Below are positions 9,530 to 22,000 of a stretch of 64,000 bases of DNA, one piece after another (within the stretch, counting starts at the first letter, position 1; each line of letters begins with the position of its first letter). The DNA lies in NCBI RefSeq assembly GCF_003672135.1, contig NC_039518.1:3968001-4032000 (forward strand), read 5' to 3'. The notes under the pieces were generated by a model. The model searched no databases. It was not told where the DNA came from and saw only the letters and a list, made by a program, of their open reading frames with translations. The stretch comes from Ooceraea biroi. Lineage: Eukaryota > Arthropoda > Insecta > Hymenoptera > Formicidae. Position numbers and translations under genes: made by a program.

Positions 9530-11561
9530 GCACAGTTTGCGGCGGCCGTCGCTGGCCTACGGCCCGCCGTGCGCGTAGCCGCGGCGTCGCAAATCAGATG
9601 ACGCGCGAAATCTACTGAAACGATAATTATTCCCGAACAACCGTGATAGTGACGACTCAGATTTTCCTCGGCAAGTCCTCTCGACACTCTTTCGCTCGGA
9701 ACTCCGTCTCTCCGCTCTCGATATTCTTTCCCTCTCGATAACTTCTCTCTCTCAACCGCGGATCTGAGTCTCGGTGTCACGATCACCGATACGGCAAACG
9801 ATAAAGAATTGGGCGCCAGGCGCAATCACTTGCGCCGCTCACGAAATCAGCACGTAAAACTAGATAGCTCGACTAGTCAGCCGTTGTGGGTTAGGGTATT
9901 ATACGGCCGCTGGAAGGAAGACAGTAAGACACAACGCATTTGTATAAAATAATAAATAGTAATGTATTTCGAGAACTTCCGGGGATACAGGGATTCGTCA
10001 CTCCGAATCACATGGACGCCAACAACGCAGATACACGAACGCAAACTCGAGTAACACAACGACATACGAAAAACATGACACAATACGCGATGCAGTCGTC
10101 ACCGCACCCTTTCGAAACTAGCGACAAATAGCGGATACGCGAGTCAGTCTTTTACGTCGCAGGGACTCTCTCGGCACCCGTTTTCGAGATCCTCCCTGGT
10201 GATTTCCGCGAGGTGCCGCGGTCCGGTTAGAAAACGGTCGTTATTCTCGGCGCGAAATCCTCGTCCTTCTCGCGATCTGGCCTCAATCCCGGCTCTGTCT
10301 CTCACGGGCGTTACTCGGAAAGTCTCGACCGTATTCCATTCGGCAGTCGATATCCCGCTACTAGACTACTCGGCAGCAACACAGATCCGTACATAACGTA
10401 ATAGGCGCGACGATATTCGGACTCAACAAGACGCGCGACGAGACACTCCTTCGGACAACAGAACACGAAACGCAATACACGCGACGAAACACTCGAAATA
10501 CTTCACGACTCGGCAACGCACAATAAACAGTAATATTTGATTACAAAAGACGACAATATTACGCAACAATTGACTGGAGTTGGCTTTCGAGGTGGAAGTT
10601 CTACCCCCCTTATTCGCGACACCGGGGCGGACGGGCCTCATCTCGTTTCTCGCTCTCCTCGGCACTACACGATAGTCTGTTCCCCTTAGGTACGGGGCGA
10701 AACAATTATTTCGGCGACTGAGCTCGAGGCGCCGTCGTAGCCGGTGTAATTACAAAGATATCGCAGAGTGTAACCTTACATAAGAACCTCGTCCTCCTCG
10801 TCGTAGCTGGCTGTTCTCTCGCTCGTTTTCGGGGCCCTCGCCAAGATCGTTCCGCAAGCGTAACTACACTCCAAGTGACGAGTCGCGGGGCGCATCGCGA
10901 GGTCCTTCCCCGTTCGCGCATCGATCCGCGCATCGATCCACCACCGACTTATCGCCAAGCCGCCGTAGTCCCTATCGCCGCTATCTTTCACACGGCGGGT
11001 AGCCGCTCTTCAGGCGCTTCTTTTGGATCGTGTTAGGTTGCTGGCCGCGCCGACCTTCCCCGGTCGCCGTTTTTCCTCGTCGGGCTGGCCAGGCCCAAAC
11101 GAGGGGACTCGAGATTGTCGCCGAGGGGTTGCGCACCCCCTTCCAGGCGGTCGAGCTGCTGTGCTCCTTTTCTCGGGTCGGCACGGAATTCCTCGCTGAC
11201 GATCCGCGCCCGCAGCTCCGTTCCTCGCTGCTCGGCATCTTGATTCGGCGGTCGGCGGCATCGTTTCCTTGCACGGCTCGGAACCTCCAACGCTCCCGCG
11301 ACCCTCAAACTTCCCTTCTTCGATCTTCCCTCCCGCCGGGTTCTTGCTCCGATGTGCGGCTGTCCCGCGGTGTGAGACACAGTTCTTCCGGTGGGTGGGT
11401 CTACACTCTGCGAAATTCTTAACATGATTAACACGCGCTCACACTCCGCTCGGTAAAGTATCGCTCCCCCTCAAAGGCGAGAGGAACGATCCCGACGGAA
11501 TATTTGTGCTTCCTCCGTCCTATCGCACCTTGTGACGGACGTCCCAAAACGTCACGTCACA
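9530..11561 (-). mobile_element. Probable Gypsy-type LTR end (minus strand)
   Basis: GC-rich and without a convincing protein. On the minus strand it begins TGTGACGTGACG at 11561, the same kind of start as the block at 34405 (TGTGACATGACG), and both continue with GTCCGTCACAAGG and a GGGATCGTT...GGGAGCG segment. Near 9809-9818 the minus strand reads TGGCGCCCAA, which fits a tRNA-Lys primer-binding site. That implies a 1.7-kb LTR, which is long, and the expected terminal CA just before it was not seen. The inner end is cut by the Tc1-like element. Low certainty. Confidence 0.35.
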
Positions 11562-11732
11562 AGTTCGTTCTTTTCAACGAGATGGCAGCAGCTAATATCG
11601 GTTTTCTCGCGTGCGCCAGAGATGCGAGATAACATGTACTGATGTACGACGCGGGCTGCGGTCCAGTTGATGCTTCAGATGCTTTAAAGAAAAGGGATAG
11701 AAAATGTTCTGAAACACTTGAAGCTGCAACAC

Positions 11733-11975
11733 AACGTCGACGACGACGATGACGTCGTTGCACCACGTCGACGACGACGACGACGACGACGTTACACCAT
11801 GTCGACAACGACGATCTTGCACCACGTCGACGACGACGTTGCACCACGTCGACAACGAAGATGACGAGGACGACGACGATGTTACACCACGTCGTCGACG
11901 ACGACGACGACGACAACGACGTCGTTGTACCACGTCAACGACGACGACGACGTTGCACCACGTCGATGACGATAG
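11733..11975. repeat. GAC trinucleotide / CCACGTCGACGACG satellite
   Basis: Runs of GAC and GTC codon-like triplets are punctuated by GTTGCACCACGTCGAC, giving spurious Asp-rich frames on plus and Val/Arg-rich frames on minus. Unit length is variable (about 20-40 bp), so this is a degenerate compound microsatellite rather than a gene. Confidence 0.85.
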
Positions 11976-12052
11976 AGAGTGAGAGAGCGAGAGAGCGGGA
12001 GGGCAAGAGAGCGAGTGAATGAGAGAGCGAAAGGGCGAGAGAGCGAGTGCTA
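11976..12052. repeat. GAGAGAGC purine microsatellite
   Basis: An imperfect run of GAGAGAGCGA-type units directly follows the GAC satellite. Confidence 0.85.
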
Positions 12053-12167
12053 TGCGCACGCTATTTTATTTTTCAATATTAATAATGTTTTCGAATAACA
12101 ATATTAATCTATTATTTATTATATAATAAATTGGCTTATATATATATATATATATAGATAACACAAA

Positions 12168-12462
12168 TCCTATTCTAAAAAAGGCGTTAAAAGTGTTATA
12201 TTTATTTCATCGTGTTTCATCAATATACAAATTTGACAGAATTGACAGCTGCCGTTTTCACGTTCCTAAGAAATAATGAATAAAATTATCAATATAACCG
12301 CACTTACAGCCACTATGACATTCTGACATTCGCAACACGAAGTTCAAGTCACATGAAGTTCGAGCCAAGCGAGAGAGAACCAATCAGCATCGCAGAAAGG
12401 AGGCCTCAACTATTCGATAAAAAAGAACTTCACGAAGTTAACACGCCTCTTTTAGAATAGGA
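12168..12462. mobile_element. Small MITE
   Basis: Ends TCCTATTCTAAAAAAGGCG and its near complement (GCCTCTTTTAGAATAGGA at the right). About 295 bp, non-coding. Confidence 0.55.
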
Positions 12463-13859
12463 AACATGTAAGTTAATACTTTTAAAAACCTTGACTGACA
12501 GAACTATAGCTTTTATCTCCTCATATATTATAAAAAAGAATAACATACTTTACACTACAAAATATGTGAAATCACAACAAAATTACCTTTTTAAAAAAAG
12601 GTACAAAAAAGCGCCAAGTATACGCGCCTAAAGTTCTTTCAAAAAAGGACTCTACAAAACTAATGATTTGAACAAATTGCGCCAACTACAATGGGTATTT
12701 ATGCAAACCAGAAAATCTATTACTTTATTATTACACTTTGGCCGATATTCATTGTTGATTCTGATTTAAGACCATCTTAAGTACAATTATAAGATATTTG
12801 AAACCAATCATACAGTCGTATTAGCATCTTAAGACATTACTTCAGATCGTCTGGAAATAAGAATGGACTATGAATACTAGTCTTTGATATTAAAAAATAA
12901 AGGACATAATAATATTAAGCAGATATTTTTATACGAATAAATATTTTAATACATAGAAATATATTTATTAATACAAATAAGTGTTTTTTTCAAAATACTT
13001 GGCGTTGCTAAACCAAATCAAAAATTGTCTTAGTATTTAAATAATCTAAAGATTACAATAATTTCCTTAAACTCTAAATTACATAACAACTCGCTGAAAT
13101 ACATATATGTACAAATGTAGTTAAACTTATTCTATGCTTAATTCTAATGTCACACACATACATACACATGCACGCATTCACAAGAGAGAAAGAAAGAGAA
13201 TGAGGCAATTAACATAATGATTCGGTTTAGCAGCGCCAAGTATTTTGAAAAAAACACTTATTTGTATTAATAAATATATTTCTATGTATTAAAATATTTA
13301 TTCGTATAAAAATATCTGCTTAATATTATTATGTCCTTTATTTTTTAATATCAAAGGCTAGTATTCATAGTCCATTCTTATTTCCAGACGATCTGAAGTA
13401 ATGTCTTAAGATGCTAATACGACTGTGTGATTGGTTTCAAATATCTTATAATTGTACTTAAGATGGTCTTAAATCAGAATCAACAATGAATATCGGTCAA
13501 AGAATAATAATAAAGTAATAGATTTTCTGGTTTGCATAAATACCCATTGTAGTTGGCGCAATTTGTTCATATCATTAGTTTTGTAGAGTCCTTTTTTGAA
13601 AGAACTTCAGGCGCGTATACTTGGCGCTTTTTTTGGCTCAACTTCCGAATAGCCCCTCCTCCGATTTTCATGAAATTTTTAGGATATGTAGAGGTAGAGA
13701 TGAGGAAGGTGTGGATGGAAGGATTTTTTGCGGAAACGCCTCCTAGCGAAGAAATTAACAAAAAAAGGTTTAATGATTTTGCACGAATTTCCAGCTGCCT
13801 ACGCGAATCAAGAACTTGACGTTGATATATATTATAGAGGTCACCTCCCTCAGTAACTT

Positions 13860-14660
13860 ATAGAAAGTTTTAGTTCTCCTTCGTTATTAATTAAAAAGTT
13901 ATTAACAAAAGAAGTGTAAGGATTTTGCACGCATATGTAATCTTAACGGACCTTAGTATGTTATCTCTGCTCGCGTTTATGTTAACAAATATTGGTAATA
14001 CAGCTGTTTAGGGGACCCACCTCCGATGACTTTGACCTTGACACATGTTGTCAAGGTCACCCTCCTGAGTGACCTTCAGAAGGTTTTAGTCGTCGCTCGT
14101 TGTTTGTTAAAAAGTTATTAACAAAAGAAGTTTGAAAACTATACTACTTAAAATTAGTGGTCAAAACATAATATACTGATGTGTGTAGAGACTAACCAGG
14201 TTAATTAGGTTAGGTTAGGTTAGGTTAGGTTAAGTTAGGTCAGGTCAGGTCAGGTCAGATCTTGACCTTTATTAAAAAGTTATTGGCCAACGAAGTATCA
14301 CATTCGGTTTTCAGCCTGCTTCGCGGGGGGCGGGGGGGAGGGACTTCGCCGAAGCCGATGTAACAGATTTCACCGTACAGATTGTGATCACCTGGTACAC
14401 GGTAGGTATCCCGGCGGGGGGGAGGGGCTTTGCCCCTCCCCGCCGCTCCTCCGCGAAGCGGGCTGAAAACCGAGCGTGTACGTTCGGGGCTCCAGTTTCG
14501 GAAAATTCGTGCGAAATCATCAAACTTCTTTTGTTATTAACTTTTTAATAAACAACGAGCGACAGCTAATACCTTCTGAAGGTCACTCAGGACATTGACT
14601 TTGACAACATATATCAGGGTCAAGGTCTTGATTTGCGTAGACAGCTGGAAATTCGTGCAA
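13860..14660. repeat. Repeat family R1 core (copy 2)
   Basis: Holds the blocks of copy 1: the GTAACAGATTTCACCGTACA segment at about 14358, flanked by inverted GC-rich pieces (GCCTGCTTCGCGGG and CCGCGAAGCGGGCTGAAAAC), and four AT-rich blocks related to TTCTTTTGTTATTAACTTTT. It also repeats GACCTTGAC/GGTCAAGGTC pairs that can form hairpins. Confidence 0.7.
14204..14239 (+). repeat. Short TTAGG array (insect telomere motif)
   Basis: About seven tandem TTAGG units, one mutated to TTAAG, followed by four AGGTC-type units. TTAGG is the canonical telomere repeat of most insects. Here it is interstitial and lies inside repeat R1. Confidence 0.85.
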
Positions 14661-14844
14661 AATCATTAAACCTTTTTTTATTAATTTCTTCGCTAGGAGG
14701 CGTTTCCGCACAAAATCCTTCCACCCACACCTTCCTCACCTCTACCTCTATATATCCTAAAACTTTCATGAAAATCGGAGGGGGGGCTATTCGGAAGTCT
14801 TACCCTTTTTGTACCTTTTTTTAAAAAGGTAATTTTGTTGTATA

Positions 14845-15867
14845 TATGTTACGGGCAAATGTCCGCAAGGTGTACAGAGTCGGCATTGCCCACCGCTGTT
14901 GGGCAAAGCCCGCTGAAATGGTTGATTAACTGATATTGCTCAGTTTTATGTGGGCAAAGTTAACACTACCCATCCAGTGATGGGCAATGTCGGCAAATAT
15001 TATTTCTTTGCGAACTATTATTTCTTTTAGAAGGTTTTAGTCGGCGGTCATTATTTATTACAAAGTTATTAACAAAAAATGTTTAATGATTAGTAAGTGA
15101 TTCCGCATAGGTTCGACGAGGTCCGTGTCTTGGACATTCTACGCTATTCGGGTTCCACCGCGGGCGAAGTAGTCCCTCTGAAGTTTGTTTTTATTTTTCT
15201 TTCGGCGGGGGTGCAGATGGAAGGTGCTTCGCCGAAGACGAAGCCCCTCCACCTGCATTACCCGCCCCATGCAAACATTGTCGAGTCATCGACACGATTC
15301 CACATGGGTTCAAAAGAAGTCTATGTTTTTGATTTTTCACGTCGTTGAACCAACGTAGAATCGTACCAATGATTTGACAATGTTTGCGTGGGGCGGGTAA
15401 TGCAAGCCTTCGGCGAAACATCCTCCATCTACACCCCCGCCGAAAAAAATATAAACAAACTTCAAGGGGACTACCTCGCCCGCGGTGGGCCCCGATTGGC
15501 ATAGAATGTCCAAGACACGAACCTCGTCGAACCTATGCGGAATCACTTACTAATCATTAAACATTGTTTGTTAACAATTTTGTATTAAATAATAATTGCC
15601 GGCTAAAACCTTTTGCAGATTACTTGCTTTTGCAGTACTTTAGTAATGTCAACTGTGTCCACTTAAAACCGGGCAAAGTTCGCAAAGAAATAATAGTTAC
15701 TGACATTGCCCATCACTGAATGGGCAGTGTCAACTTTGCCCACATAAAACCGGGGAATGTTAGCTAATCAACCATTTCTTGCGGGCTTTGCCCAGTAGTT
15801 GGGCAATGTTGACATTGCCCGGGCAATATCGACTCTGTACATCTTGCGGACTTCGCCCATAACATAT
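14845..15867. mobile_element. GGGCAA-rich palindromic element
   Basis: Arms of about 480 bp, 14845-15330 and 15372-15867, mirror each other. Left start TTACGGGCAAATGTCCGCAA; right end TTGCGGACTTCGCCCATAA. Each arm contains several GGGCAAAG or GGGCAATG words in both orientations. The frames within (15097-15348 plus, 15191-15546 minus) are mirror images and not genes. Confidence 0.8.
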
Positions 15868-16013
15868 ACATATATCTTGCAGTGATAAAATTGAACACAC
15901 ATACACATATGTATGTATAAATTATATTATACACCTAAAAATGTTACGTTTCATGAACAAGATGGGCACATGATTTTCATGTTCAATGTTACAAGAGCAT
16001 GTTTAATCATTAT
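15868..16013. repeat. Host repeat R3, left part of the Gypsy target
   Basis: The sequence from TATATCTTGCAGTGATAAAA to the ATTAT target site matches the left of an uninterrupted copy at 52940-53080. The right part resumes at 33739. The Gypsy element therefore landed inside a pre-existing repeat. Confidence 0.75.
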
Positions 16014-16231
16014 TGTAATGGTTGTATCGTTATTGAAACACACTCAAATGTACTTTATGAATATATATTTCGAATATATTGAGACTCACAAAATGCTCAA
16101 AGTCGTTACATGACCAAAATCAAACTTAGAACGCCCGACCCCCGGCCAGCAACATAAAACCATAAAACATAAAACTAGTCGGCGCTGTCTGTCCACTAGC
16201 GCTATCACTACAGTGCCATCTACTCATGACA
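16014..16231 (-). repeat. Gypsy 3' LTR (218 bp)
   Basis: Plus strand begins TGTAATGGTTGTATCG and ends CTACTCATGACA, with terminal TG/CA. It differs from the other LTR (MITE and its duplication removed) at three positions, all transitions. Confidence 0.92.
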
Positions 16232-16243
16232 TCCCCTTTCTTA
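16232..16243 (-). other. Polypurine tract
   Basis: Minus strand reads AAGAAAGGGGA directly before the 3' LTR, the expected plus-strand primer site. Confidence 0.7.
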
Positions 16244-16302
16244 ACTAAAAAAAATATATATAACTAACCAACTCGCATAGTTTTTCCACAACACTATCTA
16301 AA

Positions 16303-17085
16303 TTATGTAATATAATCTTGAAGATATGATGGTGGTTTAACAACTCTTCTAGGACGAATTGTATCGCTCATAATAACACCCTTGTCAGTATTTTGTTCTG
16401 TTGGAGATACAGGATCTGCTCTTTGACTAAGCAAATTATCAGATTTTCGAGACGAATCTTCGCTTAGATCTAAATCTATCTTATAATCTAAATCTTTCGG
16501 CGCCTTATGCAAATGTACACGGTTTCTTCGAATTTTCTGTCCGTTTCCTAGCTCGATTTCATACGAACGAGGTCTATCAACATATTGAGTAACTATAGCC
16601 GGTTCTAATGACCTATTTACCTCTTTTCGTACAAATACTGGCTGTCCTATTTCTAGCGGAGTTAAATCACGAGCATTCTTATCATAATACAATTTTTGTT
16701 TATCTTGACGCTCGCATAATAAAATAACTTTCTTGTGCCATCATTATCGTAAAAAGTACATGGCAGCAACCCTCTAATTTTTCTGTTATACAACAACTCT
16801 GCAGGAGAGCCTATTTGATCAGATATCCGTGTGTTCCTTAATTCTAAAAGAGATAAATATAAATCTCTCCCGTCATAAACAGTCTTTTTTAAGATATTTT
16901 TTATAATTCCTACATATCGTTCTGCCATACCATTAGATTGAGGAAATCTGGGGCTCGATGTTTTATGTTCAAATCCCCACCGCTTAACAAAATCTTGCAT
17001 ATATCTATTATTAAATTGTAATCCATTATCTGAATATACTATTAACGGTATACCGTGTCTAACAAATATGGGCTTCATATGTAAA
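16303..17085 (-). pseudogene. Gypsy integrase, core end and C-terminal part
   Basis: The minus strand contains VRHGIPLIVYSDNGLQFNN (second catalytic D region), FPQSNGMAERYVGIIKN (catalytic E in AERYVG), then a linker and a C-terminal basic/acidic tail with PRRVVKPPSYLQDY. One frame change lies near 16690-16740. The upstream half of the integrase is 12.3 kb away at 29395-29578, separated by the CMC-like element. Integrase inserts the cDNA copy. This one cannot be expressed whole. Confidence 0.85.
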
Positions 17086-17730
17086 CCCAAGCAGCAAAGC
17101 AGAGCATCTTGACCAAACCAAAGACTGTTTGCCCTAATGAAATGAAAAATTACCAACTTTCGACATAAAAAATGTCTTAAAAATCAAATAGCGTTTGAAG
17201 TCTATGTGCACGTCGAAAATTATATAATTTAAACTTACTAACTGTCTTCAAAGTCCAATGACTTTATAGTTATACATTAAGTTACAAGTAACCAAAGTTT
17301 GATCAGATATGAAGTCAAAAAGTTAATTGAATTTATAAATCAATATTAGAGTCCGTTTCAAGAAAATGTGACCTGGTTATATTACCTAATTTCAACTCGT
17401 AGGTGATATATGACTTAATTAGTCAGAATTACCTACTTTTTACCATATATAATTCCTGTGTATTCGACTTGACTAATTGGGAATATTTAAGGTACGAATA
17501 AATCTCGCGATTGCGCACAAACCTAAAATTGAAAGTAACACAAAGTTGAGATTACCACGGAGAATGACCCATAAAGGAATTTGGTCCGAAGTTAAGTTGA
17601 AATGCCCAGCAAAATTGCCCTGAAAGTTAGTTATTGGTCTTAGACCTTATTAAAAGTTATCATATTATCATATTGTGTCCTTTCCTGTTTGCTAGTAAAT
17701 AACAAGTCGTCATTATCGAAGAAAATAAAA

Positions 17731-19980
17731 ATGTCCAGGGAAATAAGACATAAACCGTATCGTTTAACGACAAGTTATTACCGGAATTTAAAGAAAAATA
17801 CAGAGAATAGTGAAAATATAAAAAGGTGTGCTCACATCAATCATAATATTGCAAGTGCAAGTAGTGCTACAGAACAAATAATTACGGAACTACAAGAGTC
17901 GGACGTCCACATAAATGATGTACCGTTAACTAGTGAAGAATGCTTCGAAACTGATCTTATTCCTGAAGAAGATGAGTTTGATGGAAATGAAGAAACAATT
18001 TTGGAAAACAAATTGACATTGTTAATGGAACTTTATCATTGGGCGATCTCACACAAATTAACATTAGCTTCAGTTACTGATTTGTTAAAAATATTGAGAA
18101 GTCATGGTATGGCGGAACTACCAAAAGACGGTAGAACGCTTTTAAAAACTCCTAGTATAACAGAGATTATAGAGATGGGTGGAGGCAAATTTTGGTACAA
18201 TGGAATCAGAAAGAATTTACTATTAGCGCTTTCAAACTGTGACATTCAACAACCAAGAACAATTAAATTACTTTTTAACGTCGATGGAATATCACCGTTC
18301 AATAGTTCACTGTATCAATTTTGGCCTATTGCATTTATCGTTGAAGATATGCATCAGCTGCAACCAATGGTTGCAGCAGTCTATTACGGTGAAAGCAAAC
18401 CTCCATTGCAGTTATACTTGAAACAATTTGTACATGAATTGAACGAAATCCTTAGAGATGGATTATTCATAAATAGACAGAAAGTAACTGTCGGTGTAAA
18501 ATGCTTTGTTTGCGATACACAAGCTAGAAGTTTTATTAAAGGTAAGTTATGTAAATAATGTTGTAAATAATGTTGGATATGTGATATATTGATATATGTG
18601 TTTCATAAACTGATATGTTTAATTTATTTCATGTGACAATATAGGAACTCCTGCTTGTAATGCTGAATATGGAAGTTGTATTAAATGTACTGTTGTTGGT
18701 CAATGGGATAGGAAAGGAAGACACATGAACTACCCAAGGTTCGATTGCCCTCGAAGGACTGATGAAAGCTTTCGCAACAAAACGGACGAAGATCATCACA
18801 AGGAAAACACACCTTTGATAGATTTACCAATTGATATGATGGAAGACTTTGTAATCGCAGATTCCCTTCATCTATTCCATTTAGGTATACATTCAATTTT
18901 TAACAGTGATACGTATATTATTATGTTATTTTTCATAACATAAATAAATAATTTTTGTATAGGCATCATGCGTAGATGTTTATATGGATGGCGCGAAGGA
19001 AGTTATAATTTTCGTACTAAATTATCGAAGACTCAAGCTGATGAAATGTCACAGATGTTACAAACCTGTAATGATACAAAACCGATGGACTTCCAACGAT
19101 CTATACGTACTCTAAAGTGCCTCAAATTTTGGAAAGGTTCAGAATACCGAGTTTTTTTATTGTATCTTGGTCCCGTAATCTTAAAAGATTTTTTATTATC
19201 AGAAGTTTATGAGCACTTTCTACATCTCAGTACTGCGGTTACAATACTTTCATGTAAATACTATTCTCAGTATTTAGACATTGCTGAAACATTACTAAGT
19301 TGCTATGTTGAGCAATTTATAGACATTTACGGAATCGATTCAATAAGCAGTAATGTTCATAACATATGTCATGTCGTAGATGATGTTAGAAAGTTTGGTT
19401 CTCTACCTGAAATCAGTTCATATCCATTCAAGAAACATCTTGGACATATAAAGATGTTAGTTCGTAGTGGCAATTTGCCACTAAGTCAAATAAGCCGAAG
19501 AATTATTGAATTGTCCGCATTGAATCCTTCAAAGAGTATAAGAAATTGTTGCATATATGTCGAAAATGAAATTATTAATTATGTTCATGACATACCAACG
19601 TGTAAAAAAGCTTATAAGCGGCTACACTTAACAAATGATTTTATTTTGAGTCGAGATAATAAAAATGGATACTTTATGACAAGTATAAACAGATTGTATC
19701 AATGATAAATGCAACTTATTTTGAAGGTAAAATCCACGTTTACGGTGCTAATTTACAAAATAAATATAATTTTTTTGTGAAACCTTTTGCATCATCTCGA
19801 CTCAATATTTTTGCTTCAAAAGGAATAATCGATAAAGATTCAAAAAGACATACAAAATATAAATGCGATTTCAGTGACCCGCCCTTGTATTCGTTAGGCG
19901 ACATAAAATGTAAATTATTTTGTCTTTCGTATCACAATGAATTTATTTTCATTCCACTAGTTCATACATTAAGACATTAA
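17731..19980 (+). pseudogene. CMC-like (EnSpm/CACTA-related) transposase, three exons
   Basis: Exons 17731-18541, 18645-18884 and 18963-about 19980, with GT-AG introns of 103 and 78 bp in matching phase. Seen: an acidic N-terminus, LLFNVDGISPFNSS with FWPIAF, AVYYGESKPP, KCFVCDTQARSFIKG, the Cys pair around GSCIKCTVVGQWDRKGRH, YPRFDCPRRTDESFR, IADSLHLFHLGI, FWKGSEYRVFLLYLGPV, and SSNVHNICHVVDDVRKFG. These are the conserved blocks of Transposase_21-type proteins common in insects. A one-base deletion at about 19700 moves the last 90 residues to another frame. A clean copy would be about 720 residues. The exact superfamily is less sure than the transposase call. Confidence 0.75.
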
Positions 19981-20608
19981 ACTTAAATTGTAACAATGAC
20001 TATTTTCATATCACAGCAAATATTTCATACACATTTGTAATATACATTAATAACATGGAAATAATTATTAAATTTACGATTACACTAAATTGTATTATTG
20101 CTTAATATGTCTTCCTTCTCTGCATCAACATTATTTTGTAACGGAAGTTCTGCATTGTCTGGATCGATAGCATCTGGCATCTTATCAGATTCTTCTTGTC
20201 TGTCTACAGGTAATTTTTCCTTTCTTTTCTTTGATGCCTCATTTATTTGTTTTGCATGCTTCAAGATATTCATTTTGAATAAATGATCAGTCTTTGTGGC
20301 ATTCCAGCGTGAATCTGCTAGTATAATAATTTCTGTAAAAAAATTAAGAATCCCGCAGCAAGAATGAAATGCTTCTTTCTTCTTCACTCCCGTGGTTCTG
20401 GAGATTCCGGTCCACGAAAACTTGGTCAACACTTCTTTCGTAAAGAGAATAACCAACAAACTTCTGGCAACGATTTTCCCTTCTTCATTCCCTTCAATAC
20501 CTCCAATTGTTTTAAAAGTATCGAGCTGAAGGGATAAATCATCTTGTAAATATAAATTAGTTTAGTGAATTCAATTGTGATGTAGTGTAAGGCTCGATGT
20601 GCAGAATC

Positions 20609-20682
20609 AATGATTGCGTGCAATGGCTTTTCAGAGCCTCAACACCGGCGGTTCGGCTTCGAAAAGTCATTGCACGCAATCA
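20609..20682. repeat. Short hairpin
   Basis: AATGATTGCGTGCAATGGCT pairs with its complement ending at 20682, around a GC-rich loop. It lies in an intron of the DUF4806 gene. Possibly a very short MITE. Confidence 0.6.
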
Positions 20683-22000
20683 TTCGTTTAGTGGAAAAAA
20701 AGATATAATTAAGAACGCGTAAAGTAAACAAATGCAATATATTGTATGATATATAAATTAATAATTATAATGTAAATTTGAATACGCATAACTGAGAGAA
20801 TTGGTGTAAATTAATAAAAAAATAAGAATGTAGATAAAATAAATGTATAGATTAAAATATTATTCGTCATAATAGTTATTAATCAGTGGCTATTTGAAAA
20901 CTTTTATTCTAAACGGCAAAATAGGAATAGAGTATAAGTGTAAACTTACCAAATAATTTTTGTAATCCGCATTCTTTTCAATTTCTGAGTTAAACGCTTG
21001 TACATCGGAAATAATGTTTAATGGGAAAATGAATTTGCTCGCAAACCCAGATTCATTTGGCTCTTCATAACTAGTTGTCGGCTTTGGAATAGTTCCGTCG
21101 CGCAAGTTTTTCATCATATCATATATTTTATCTAGTGTCAATTTCAAGAGAGAATTGTCAGATTTTCGCATTTCTATCATGCGTAATTGATTTTCTTCAA
21201 TTTGTTGTTGACGTTCTTTAATCGTTAAAAGTGTTTGAAATACTGTAACAAAATATCATGTTAACTCTCCATGTGCATACGTTTTTTCGGCACCTTCTTA
21301 GTGAATACGTGGGTCTGTCAAGTCCAATGATATTTTCTCTACTTTAAGATATTCAAAAAAGTCAAGAAAATTCATTCAACATCTGTAAACGTTGTAGTTT
21401 AAAAGGCTCTAGCAGGGTATGTAGGGTGAATCGGCCCCGGGCGTAAATTTTGATGACACTTGGCTCAAAGCTAGCTCCCTATATGAGATTTAAGTACACC
21501 AAGTTTCAAACATGGGAATCACTTTTTTTAGAAGTTATGTATAAATGTGATTTCATGATTTTTGCGAATATCTCAGTGGTGTTTAGAGATATTTATTTAT
21601 AAAAATACTGTTAGATGCAGGGCCTCAAGATCAATAAAGGACTATATATCAACTGGATTTTGGCGCGAAATTCAAATTTTTTAAAAATATTAAAGTTTTG
21701 AAAAATTTTTTTCGACATGTTCCCTTAGAGCGACAATCATAAGTTTTTTTCTATACAATGCTCTACTACAAACCTACCTATCAAAAAATCAACAGCCATG
21801 TATCCGTGATGCAACAGTATAAAAAAAACCATAAACCAACGTTTTCGTTTTTTTTTATGTTATTCATGAAAATCACATAAAATACATTCGTAGGGTCTAT
21901 ATAGCTTTTATTAGTGTCATATAGTTATATGGTTAATTAAAGATCGCGAAGGATTTCAATTTTATTATAAAATAATTGTAATGAACACACAATTTATTCT

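Larger units (their letters stand above)
12576..14840. mobile_element. Composite palindromic element
   Basis: Outer ends are inverted: CAACAAAATTACCTTTTT at 12576 and its complement ending at 14840. Inside, 12602-13010 and 13229-13632 form a second palindrome with arms of about 405 bp (AAGCGCCAAGTATACGCGCC against CAGGCGCGTATACTTGGCGC). 13640-13800 and 14650-14800 form a third inverted pair (CTCCGATTTTCATGAAATTT). R1 blocks lie between the members of that third pair. A related, shorter copy of the 13225-13640 arm is at 26380-26660. No transposase gene. Confidence 0.75.

Noticed and set aside
11557..12059. Val/Arg-rich and Asp-rich open frames
   Set aside because: They are translations of GAC and GAGA satellites in several frames, with no domain or codon structure.
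15097..15546. Overlapping frames on both strands with similar protein sequence
   Set aside because: Mirror translation of the two arms of one palindrome.
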